A stretch of DNA of 64,000 nt from Liolophura sinensis (lineage: Eukaryota; Mollusca; Polyplacophora; Chitonida; Chitonidae), in assembly GCF_032854445.1 (NCBI RefSeq), contig NC_088301.1, positions 49,287,116-49,351,115 on the forward strand, written 5' to 3'. This document shows positions 25,301 to 37,300 of the stretch, one piece after another. The notes beneath the pieces are model-generated. The model was not told the DNA's origin and did no database searches. It saw only the letters and a program-made list of their open reading frames with translations. The translations under genes were made by a program, and so were the position numbers. How positions within the stretch are numbered: position 1 is the first letter of the stretch; each line of letters starts with the position of its first letter.

Positions 25301-28300
25301 GCTAAATACATGCACCACTTTCTACAATGCCACCCCTAACATTTACCTTACCATTGATCCTAATAATTAATATGCCCACAGCTAATGAATGATGGAAACT
25401 CCTGCTTATGTTATGAGCTCAGGCATTACTTTGTAAGAAAATACAACTAACATTTTGCTTACACTGCTTTCCCTATTAGTGGTGAATGCCGCCACTGTTC
25501 ACTGCAAGGCAAAGTTATGCCTGTGCTTTGTTCAGGGGTGCTAAAAACAAACTGCAGTATTTATGACACATTATAACAATTATAATATACATTATTACAA
25601 TTTCAACTTACTAACACTTAGTTTTTCACAAAATGCGCCCTTGCAGAAAGAGTAGCTCTTCACACACCTTTTTGGCAGAGCCAATACTGCAGCCTTGTCC
25701 TTGTTTGTCCCCAGAGCTATGACTGTTCCTCCTCATGTACTCCAGTGTATTCCTTGGACTTGGCAAGCAGGTGACAAACATGGTCTCCTCAACATTTACC
25801 TCCAAAGGTTCTATTTTCGGGATGCAGGTTGTTGCAGGAGCACTAAGAGTGGCAGGCAAAGTGGGAGGTGCATTCGGTTGACTTGTAACTGGTGGCAAAG
25901 GACACACCTGTGTTTTCTCACTTAGCCACTCATTCATCAGATGCTACAAAGCAAGGCACAATGATCAATTTTACTTTGGATCAGCTTGTTTGATGGCAGC
26001 ACTCAACAACCACCATAACCAGTACTGGAAGTATTACATTGCCATAGCAGTGACCTGACCGAAAGTCAAATAGCAAGTTTCTTTTTTTTTTTGACATTCA
26101 GTAGTAATTTCACATGGTCTATCAAAGAACATCAAACTCACCCTTTTGGTTTTTACAAAACGAAAATTTTTATCTGATGAATTCGGACATCGTGTGTTGT
26201 TGGCCTCTGCATTAGGAGAAGGAGTTGTTGGAGCACTGGCTGGCATGCCCATATTGCTGTCCTCACTTCCTACTGTGCACTCAGAATTGCCACTGCTAAC
26301 ACGACTGCGTCTGAAAACAATGCTTACTTTATGTACAAATTTCACAACATTTCCCGTTATTTAACTTGACACTAGATGTACATGTAAATGCTACACGAAA
26401 ATAACACTGATACAGGATTTACTTTTCGAAAACGAAATAATGAATATTTATTTCTTTATTTGATTGGTGTTTTAAGCCACACTCAACATTATGGCGGAAG
26501 AAAACCGGGCAGAGTCCAGGGGAAACTAACAACCCTCTGCTGCTTACTGACGTATTTCCCCTGTACGGCTGAAGAGAGAGCCAACAAGGGTTTGACTCAC
26601 AGCGACCGTATTGGTGAGAGGCTCCTGGGTCATTGCCCTGCACTGACATGCCAACACCTTCAGCCACAGAGACCCCTAATACAATGAAAAAATCTGATTC
26701 ATACCTTCTCGCTGGATGACTTTTCCTTCTCTTCCTGCAAAGAAAACCAAGCACATAAACATCAATGCCTAGAAAGTCACTTCATACATATTGCTTGATG
26801 TCAGTTAAAAACATATAACCAATTACAAAACTCAGTTCAGGCTTGATCATCACACAAATCTATGAAAACACCAATCTCTTCAGAATTTGGCAAACTTTTA
26901 TCAATGATACAGGTGTCAAATCCAACTGACCTCTGAACTGCTTTCACGGATATTTAAATTAAAACTTTTGCCACAGAAACTCACCCTTTTTGTGGCTTCT
27001 GCTCAGCAACAACTTCTTGTTTAACTTCAACAGCTGGTAGAGATTCCAAGTCCTAAAATGAACAGAAGTTGAATTTATCTCTTGTTTTTTTTTTCTTCCC
27101 TACATCCTAAAGTTAGAAAGCAAAAAAACTGTTCCTTTCTACAACTAACTTCTTAACATTTCAAAATTTTTGTCGACTTCTCTACCTTCCATATTTCTTA
27201 CCTCTGACTGTGATTTTTCCACCTTCGTCTTTTTGGCAACTTCTAACCTGGCCAATGCTTCTTTCCTTCGTTCTTCTCTTTTCTCCAGCTTTTCAAATGC
27301 TTTCATTATTGCCTGCATTTTTCTCTCTTCTCGAGTCTGAAAAAAAAAATTGAGTTAACCATATCTTGTGCAAAATAATCATAACATGTTGTCCAACACC
27401 AATTACTTCCTAAATAAAGATTAGGGTAGACAAAATGATGACACACTTTGGGGATACCAGAATGAAATAATGCTTCTCTTTGGAAACTATGAAATTTTTC
27501 AATTAACAGTCTTACCAACTTTCTTTCCCGTTCAGCAGCCTGCTCTTCCGTTTCTCCCTCCATCGGACCAGTAGATGATATTGTATTATCTGAACTACAG
27601 ATATGGTTGTTATCAACAGTATCCACCTTATGCGGGCTATCCTGAAAGCATAGATTTACATAAAAAATAGCAACAAAAAAGACAAGAAGCAAATTCTGCT
27701 GGGAATTCTGTGTACTTCAGTAGACTAAACTTTTACCTGCACCCAATGTAGCAACCACCTGTAATTAAGGTCAAACAAAAACTTATTCATTAAATATTCA
27801 ACAACCATATGGATCAGGCTAATGTTTTATCAGAGATTCCACAAAATGAGCCTAGGCACCAAATTTTATCACATATTTGCAGGAGTTATTGCAATGCACA
27901 GTAACCAAAGTGTGACAGAGACACAGATCCAAACTGAAACTCCTGTTTTTTTGCCAAAGTTCAGAATAAAAAACAAAAGCAACAATATACTCACATCTGA
28001 GGAAGACAAGGGTAATTCTGACAAAGATTGTTCGGCCATTGAGACTGCGACAGCAGCATTAGCTAAGCTCTCCAAGAAACTGGTATCTGGTGGAGCAACT
28101 GTAGGGATTACAGGTACTTCTTCTTTCTTCACTTCTTGCTCTCTTGCCTTTTGAGCCTGACAACGCTTGCTTGTACGGAATACCACTGGACTTGTATCTG
28201 CGTTGCTGATAGAAATACAGAAACACAAAGAAATATATTGAACAGTAAATAACTTTGTTTCAGGAATGCCTGTACTTTAACCAAAATTACCAAAGGATAT

Positions 28301-31300
28301 TATAATAAGGTCAATAAATAGGTATATGTCATATCTGAGCACATTTTATGGACTTTCTGCTGCTTACTACATGTGTTATTGCCATGTATTGTAATATTAT
28401 ATTTCCTAAACCCAAGGATATTCTTTACTGGAAAATAATGAAAACTAAACAGTTGTACCTGTTTTGAACACTGTTGCGTTTCCTTTTCTTTTTGGACACA
28501 ACACAATTGACTTTTGAGCAAGAGCACTCCACGTTATATGAACTGAAAATATAAAATAAGTGACATATTAAGAGCCATGAATATGTACATGTACTGTTCT
28601 AGCACGTACTAAAATTCTCATGCCATTTATCTCCAAAGAGTCCAGCAAGCTGTACTTGTGGAGGATGAGAAATATGTACATGCACTGGATCGTTCTTTTA
28701 CATGTAAACTAGTAAAAGTATGTACCTGGCAAATCAAGATTAGCAAATATCAAGGAATCCAATTAATGTTCTTTCACAAAAATTACTGAACTGTTTAACA
28801 GTAAGATTAGAAAGATAGGTTGTTCAATGCAATGCTTTTGAACTCCTGGACCATGCACAACGATCAGCCAAAATTGCATACAGGTGCATTTTGCACAACC
28901 TAAAATATTAACGCCTAAAGGTAATTCAAAGCATCTTCTCAAGGATCAAAACTATCCTCAGACATGAAATACACCTTATAAAAGCTGTCCGTATGAAGTA
29001 GACTGATTGAGTGATCCCACTGCTAAGACTCAATGGTACTAATGAGAACTGGCTAAAATCATCAGTCCAATCCTGAATATGTCTGAGTCATGTGGTCCTT
29101 TGTGTGCAAGTCATGGACTTTAATGTCAGTAAATGATTGAAGTGTGGTTTAAGAGATTGGATCACGTGTACCTCACACAAACCATGCTATTCAACTGCAA
29201 TTTTACTACATGTCTTACCAATCTTTATACTGGTAGTCAAATGGGATTGTAATTTCTGTGCCCTTTGCAATCTCTGTTGTTGAGAAAATGTAAAACCGGA
29301 TATTCCCAGATGAAACAATGTGTCGTATCTGAAAAAGAAAACATATACTTATGAGGAGTTACATATTTAAAACAGTCAAAAGTGTTAGGTAATAAAATTA
29401 TCAAAATTGGAATCATTACTGCTGTTTTTTACCCTGTTGAAAGATTACACATGTATCATTTACCTCAGCATTTGGTGTGCATGACCTGCGAACAAACCGC
29501 GCATCATTTCCGTAGTTACTGGCATCAATACACAAACTCGTGTTATCAAACTTGGTGTAAAATAGTACAAATGGATGAAGTCTGCAAAAAAACAAAGAAA
29601 AAAAAAAAGAGGACATAACCTATTAGACATAAAATAATATATTTTACATCCTGACTTTTTTAAATACACATGCACAAAATATCTCACAAAATGTCACTGA
29701 TCAAATCCGTAATAAAGTTTTTAAAATTTATAAAATGGGATCCATCATCACTTATTCAAACTTTAGAACCCTTTCAACACTATATACAGTACAGGCACGA
29801 GTCAGATATTTACTGAAAGACAATAATTTCAGCTGTTCTTGGTAAATAGAGAAAATATGATTTTGATTCTCAAAGATCTCTGGAATACCTTCTTTACTCT
29901 AAGGAACAGTATAGAATAATGCAGAAATAGTATTATACTTCTTACTATTGGCTCATACAAGACTTACATTTTGAAGAAGATTTTCTCTGTGTCATATTGA
30001 TCTTTCAACATGACCCTGCCCACATATTCTATGATAGCTTCATTTTCTTGGATCTGCATGGAAGCCTTCAAACCCTAAGTACAAAAATCACAAAATGGAC
30101 AGTCAGTTACACTGGTTTTCTTGGACATTCATTGCTTTAATATCATGCAATGAAACTAACTACTAAAATATAAATATCATACCATATTTTACAAAAAGAC
30201 AAGAGAGTCACTTTTACCTTTCTATTTTTCTTAACATCAGCCACACAGCAGAGCTGAACCTGCAGCTCTCCAACCTTCTTGACTTCATCTGCCTAGAAAC
30301 CAAAAAAGATAGACACATCAGGGTGACGATTCAAAAGAATACAAGAAATTCTGACACTTTAAAAAATTTCATTAATCAACTTATGCCATTTTGTCATTCA
30401 CTTGAAATTATGCCATTTTGTCAATAACCATACAAATCCTATTTACGAATACATATGCAAAGGTTTTAGTCCTATGTTAAAATGGTATTCTTCTATGGCA
30501 GTTTAATTCAACCTGCAGTCATTAAAACCAACATGTACAAATAAATGAACAATCACTTACATGTTGTCCATTGAACTTGTTCACAGATAATATTTCTTGA
30601 AGAGCAGAAGAATAATGGTTGTTTCGGGCTGGTTCATACCCATCTGCCCATGGACTACAATAGAGGCAATGACCAGTCAGTGGAAATGTGGGAAATAACA
30701 TCTGACCTCTGGAATACATGTATTTTCTTTCACAAAGTTAAATTCTTATTTCACTTTGTGAAAGAAAATTACATTACATCAATCTGTCAATCATCTAGCT
30801 TGTAAGAACACAGAGAAAAACGAAACTGTTTTCATTTCCAAATGGACACTGATAATGAATGGTACACTTCAATAACAGTGCTCCTCCCCCTGTAACATGA
30901 TCTTTGCTGCACAGAATGTCAAGCAGGCAACATACAACCGTTGTACTTTTTTGCCCGTACGTCATTAAGGACTACTAGGGCGTTTTTCACCTTCAGGGCC
31001 ATAACTGCTGGTATATATCCATTGAACTGTTATTTTTGACTACTGGAGAATTTCGGTATCGTGGCTAATAACTGTCTTGAATTACTAAAGTTGCTTGGCA
31101 TGCCATAAAGTTAAACGCTAGAATACGAAGACAAATTCAGTTAGAAAACCACGTTTCAACACCTTTCTGTGTTATGCAAAAATATTCATGTATTATGCAG
31201 ACAGTTTTCAAAACCGGTTTGATCCTGGGTTTCCTAATGCTTACATCATTAATATAAAAAAGATGACTGGACCAAATCAACAATGTGGGATTCAGCCACT

Positions 31301-34300
31301 TTTCACTTACCACAGTGTATTAAATTTAATTATTTATCGTATATGTGTTTATCACATGATCTCTGAATGTTGTCTGGCTGCCAAAAAATGGAATGATAAG
31401 TGTCCATTTTGTACGAACTCTGCCAAGCAACTTTCTACATCCCTATACCATAATGCTCATTAATTTTCGTGCATTGAAATGGTATTAAAGAAAGACTAAG
31501 AAAATTAATTACTGCTTAAAACACAGAAAACAGAAAAAACACAGCTAATGGAGGAAAAATATAGAAAGCTCAGTCCTAATTGCTTCTCTTTTATGAACAA
31601 ACGTATGGAGTATATATACACCTACCTCACAGAGCTGTTCCAAGCATCTCTGGTTTCATCCAACTGGAAATCCACTGAACGATTTTTCTTACATGGCTGT
31701 AAATAACAAGAGTTTTGGAATCTCAAGGTAACTCGACAAACTGAATAAGGAATCTTAAATTATGGCAAAAGCAAACCATGACCCCTGCAAATTTGAACTG
31801 TAAGAAATATCCCTGTAGCAAAGTCCACAGCAGAAAAAAAGCAGCCATAAATCTGAAGAAACCAAACAAACAAGCCAAAAACTGAAACTGTAACTTGTCT
31901 TGTTGAAGCCAAACACAACAAAAACAGCCAGAATATTGTTGAGAATGGACAGCACTGTCTGAAGTCTGAATTTGTTTTGTAACTGGTGAAGATATGTAAC
32001 AAGTTTTAATTGAATCTGAAGGCAAGCCTGGAAAACTGTGTAAATCCAAATACAGGACAAAACTTGGTTGCAGAAGAACGAAATGGACACAAACTCGAAA
32101 TGATCTGTAAGTCATCGTGACAAAACTATGAACCATTAATTCAACACGATGAATGATGTAAAGAAAGAAGTCTAGAAAATTGATTCGTTATGGTCTCAAT
32201 TAGTACTGGTAGGGTACACATGACAGACACCACCAGCCTCAGTGTTGAACCTGATGATCAAAAGGCACATGTTCGTCATATTTTCAACTCTTAAGTCAAG
32301 TAGTTCTTCAACTACAGTTGTAAGGCCAATACAAATGAACAAGGGGCATAACCGTGTAAATTTTAAATCAATGTGTCTGATTTTCAGTATGCTTCAGCTT
32401 TGGAGGTAGAGATCAAAAGACAACAAATTTTGAAACTATTACCAAAAGTAGTTCTGCAAATATAGCAGTAATGCCAAAATGTTTACATGTGGACACACAA
32501 GGCCATGCTCCTATTTAGTATGAATAACAACGCCATATTGCACAGGTGCAAATAAAAATCAGTCCATCAGCAGTGCAAACGCAATAAAAGTCTTGATTGT
32601 GAATCTAAAATCGTTGGTCTGTTTGTATTTTGGATTCTAGGCATATAGCCCTCACCATGCAGTTTTCCTACTGGATAATATATATACAAAGTTTCAAGTA
32701 ATCATAATGAAGCTTTTAGCAAAAACTAAAAACAGAGAGAATGATCACGAAAATCTGCCACTGGTTCAGACATGCAAACATCTCTTCAGGATCCATTTGT
32801 AGATTATCAATAACATCATATCATTTACGGTCTTCAACCTTTTCAACCATTAAAACATTTTTTCAGTAGAAATTATGCACACAATTATTATGAAAATGTT
32901 AAAATGATTTGTTTGTGCCATTAAAGAGGCAAGCTTCACAAAACTGCAAATTATTTCTCCGCACCCCATAGTTCTCTCAGAATGTTTCAAAATATTGGTT
33001 GCAGAATCTGCTGAAAATGTTGAAGAATATGCATATATTCCAATTTTTACCCACCTTAAGCTGTGCAAGTTTCTTGGCATTTTCTTTATTATTTTGTAAC
33101 TGTGGAACAAGATAAGGAAAGCAACTAAAATATAAAATTAGGACTTCGCAAAAAACATGACAAAGATTAATATATCTCGATGCTGAAGGTATAATATCTG
33201 AAAGTAGTACAATGATGTTACACCATGCCACTACTTGAAAAACTTGCCAGATAATTTATTGTATATGGGATATGGTAATAAAATACTCATATACACATAT
33301 AAAGCACCATGGCTAGAGCCAGTCACTGTTTTACCACGAACTGGAGAATAAGATACTAACCTTATTAACTGTTGATACATCAGTGTTGTTCGTGTTTCCA
33401 AGTTTCCTTTTTTTCTCTTTCTGGTCCTTTTTCTTCTCTTTCTCCTTTTTCTGTTTTCGAGGCTTGAGGTCCTTAGTGATATCTTTCTTAAGCGCCTTCT
33501 TACTCTTTCCTTTCTTGTTTGCATTTGCTTGGGCTTTGAGTAAGGCTAAATGGTGAGCAGCTTCATCAGGATCTGTATCTGTTGCACTGGAATCTGGAGA
33601 AAAAACCTAACTCTACTAACCACTTCAACAGATTAAATTTAAACACAACAGACACCGAAGGGAAAGACATATAGCTGAAGGAACAGGACCTTGCAGATAA
33701 AAACTTCTTATTTATCCTTGAAGTTCTGAATAAACAAAAAGTTATCCATAACACTTAAGAATAAAACAGAAGAAGTTATCTACAAAACTTTGTGCCTTCA
33801 GCATGCTCACAGTCTCCAAAGCCCTTACAGCAAGTATGTCACAAAGCTGTGAAGGTAAAGCCTTATCATTCTGTACTACTGAATAATTATTTTCATGACA
33901 TCTGCATTACACTGGTTCAGTTGTTTTGATGACTGAAATACCACTGATGCCAACCAAATTGTTAAAATGTCCTGTGACATGCACACGTTGGTATCTCATT
34001 TCATGGATATGAGGAGAGTGAGCTGCAGTTTGAGTGTATATCTGCGTGCTCTCAGTTGAACTCCTCTTCACGTCCCTCACTCACCCGTCATTTCTTCTCG
34101 TTTTCTGGCTTGAAGTTCTCTGGCTTTCTGTTTATCGACAACCCGGGGTTCACATTGTTCACAGCAGTAAGCGTCTGGGATGTTGTTTCGGTCTATACTC
34201 ATACAGTCAATATGCTGCCAAACACTGTTAGGACAGAGCGAGAGACAATGAGACTTTGCCCCCATGGGTTAGGATAAACTGACATCATGCTGTGATGGTG

Positions 34301-37300
34301 CTAGAGTTTTACAAACCTATTTTGGAAACTTTGGAGCTCTTAAACAAAGAACACACAAGAAAAATAATGGAAAATAGGGAAGGAAAGAAGATGGATATGT
34401 ATATTCACAATATACACATAATCCTGCTGATACTCATCACTTCCTCACAAATGAACATCCCATAATATAACAAAAAAGACTATTTAGACACGTCTTATGT
34501 TTATGTTATGAATGCCTCCATTTCTGTTACTTTTCTTGGCTAAAAAAGTATGCAGTTAAGTACTTAAAAGTGATGTCTACAAGAATTCTATATTCTTACC
34601 TGCATTTGTCACAGCAAATCATGTAGCCATCATCATGTTGGTAATCACATATGCACCTTGTTATACTATCATCCCCGCTATCTCCTGTTCCCTGGTTTAA
34701 CTCGCTCACAGCCTTTGCCACTACTATGTTCACCGTTTCCTCAACAACATCAATATGCCCATTCACCTTTACACATGGTGGTGGTGACTGGGGAGGTGTT
34801 GGGGGCGGAGGTGCACCATAGTTATGGTCCTGAATTTAAACAGAACGATGTTAGAAAAGCAAAGCCATCTGAAGACGTGAATGGACTGGACAATGTCATT
34901 AAGTATAAGACTTAGAAAAGTTAACTAAGAAACAAGCTGTGTAGCTGACATATCACTCATAATTATGTTATTACGAGACAAACTGTCGTTTTCATTATGT
35001 GCCAAATAGTAAATCCTAAAGAGAAAGGTGAGAGACACCAGAAAATCCAGGCTGGCTGACCTTGCATGATTGAGAACAGTACAAGATGTCTTGTTCAGAA
35101 TATCAGTTGTTACATATGGAAAGATGGACAGACACACAGATTACATTTCAAAATCCTCTCAACGAAAAAAAAAGCTGGTACACGAAATCACTGACTGAAC
35201 ACAGCAAGGAAGACATCATGAGTGCCTTGTTACTCAAAAAAACTGTACTGTCACTTTTGACTCTGCAGAAGTGCACGACGTATAACATATCTAGGATTTC
35301 TTATTGGCACATGTATGCAATGTGAACATGTAATACTTTACTTCTGTAAGACCAGACTGGCCCACAATATTTCTCTGCTTTCTCATGTTATTTTCAGGCT
35401 AGATCATGAAATAGTTGTTACAGACTCGCAAACAAGAAAGCTCAAGATCCTCAGCAACTGGTAGTCATAACGTGTTGTCGAGTGTCTATTGCAGAAGTTT
35501 ACATGCACAAATAATTCTTATACCTACTGTTACCTATCTGGGATATTTACAGAGTTGTCTGTACAGTTCCATGTCAAATCAATGCTGCCTTGGTACCTTT
35601 ACTTATATGGACTACCAAGACTAGTGGTTTCCCTCCTGCTACAGCCAACAGTCAAACAATAACTTGTAGAATCAAGCCTACATACCTGATAGGGAAGTCC
35701 AAAACAACTGGAATAAGTCTGCTGAGGAGGATGATACACATAAAGGTCCTCGGGTACAGGTGATGCCTCCATAGAATCAGGACTGTTAACAAAAACAGTA
35801 AAAAACATTGAACACGTCTTTCTAGTACATGGATTTGAACCACTTAACAGTTACACTGAAATTTCAAAGCTTTTCACATCTTGTCCTGTTTTGTATTTTG
35901 ACATAATTTCAAATCAACAATCAAATTTAACAATTTTGCAGTCAAATGACGATGACAAGTCAGTAGGTGTGTGTATATACACTATGCTCTCTTGTGGCAA
36001 GGCAAGTCCATGCCTCCAAAGTACTGTCACCACTGAAGCAATATACAGAATACACCAGACATGACATTACACTGACAACGAGCAAACCAGTCCTGTTTCT
36101 TTGCTCTGCACTCTCACTGCTGAGCAGCAAGCAAGGCAGCAGCAAATACCATTATGGAAGTCTTCGGCTTGAACTGACCCAAGTTTGATCACAGGGTCTT
36201 CCTACTCTGAGGCGGACGCTCTAACCATTAGGCCACCAAAACGGCACAGGCTTTAAGTGTTTTCAATACCTCTCTTATAACCTCTGAGAAGGACATCCAA
36301 GGAAGACAACTTTTAAGTCATGTACAAAATTAACACTTAATACTAAATTGATTTTAAGAAAAGAAACTGGGCAAAACATTAAAATATAGCAGCCTAATGT
36401 TCAAAAGAACAATTACAAATAAATCATCTGAGATTTTTATTGGGGTGATAGACTTTTTAAATCTTACCATCAATAGGCCTACACTGAATTACCTCCCTTG
36501 TTACATGACAACAATTTGCCCGTTCACATGGTCACATTTAAGCCAGTTTAGTAATTACGACGTCATCATGACCTCCAAGTATCAGGGACATTTAAGCCAG
36601 TTGCCATTCACACAACACAGATAAATCGGCTCAAGAACTGAAACTGGCTTAAGGCCAGGTCTCTGGCCAACAAAACACTCAAGATTTCCACTTTACACAA
36701 TTACCCCCCTTGAATTAAGAGTGAGTGAGTGCTTGGGGTTTAACGTCGTTCTCAACAATTTTTCAGTCATATGACGACGAAACATTTTATTTTCGGTCCT
36801 GGAGTAAATGTGAAAAAAGCGTTTTTTTGCTTATTCCACACTCCATACAAAATCAAATCACTGCAAGCTAATTTGGACATTAGCACCAACAAAAAACACA
36901 TGTGGAAATACTGACTATCCATTTTCATGAAGCAAATGATTATATGGTTAAGATAATCTTTTGAACAGTATTAACACAATAAAATAACCACAACTGCAGA
37001 TTTTGTAAATCTATCATTTCTAAAATTAGAACGTGTGAAATTTTCTCTATTCGTAACTTATTACCTATAAAATTTTAAAACAAAAGTATGATATTTTTTA
37101 AGAGGCAGATGAAAAATCTGACATGGAAAAGTAGGCTCCTTTCTGGGAACAACCTTCTACTTCAAAAGACAATGAAACCTTTCCAACATAATGGAATGGC
37201 TACGAAATATAAAAATCACTGTATTTCATTTACAGCTCACCATTTTTCAAGTGACACATTTTGCTTGATTGTGACTTATTCATCCATCTTTTAGGGCCAC

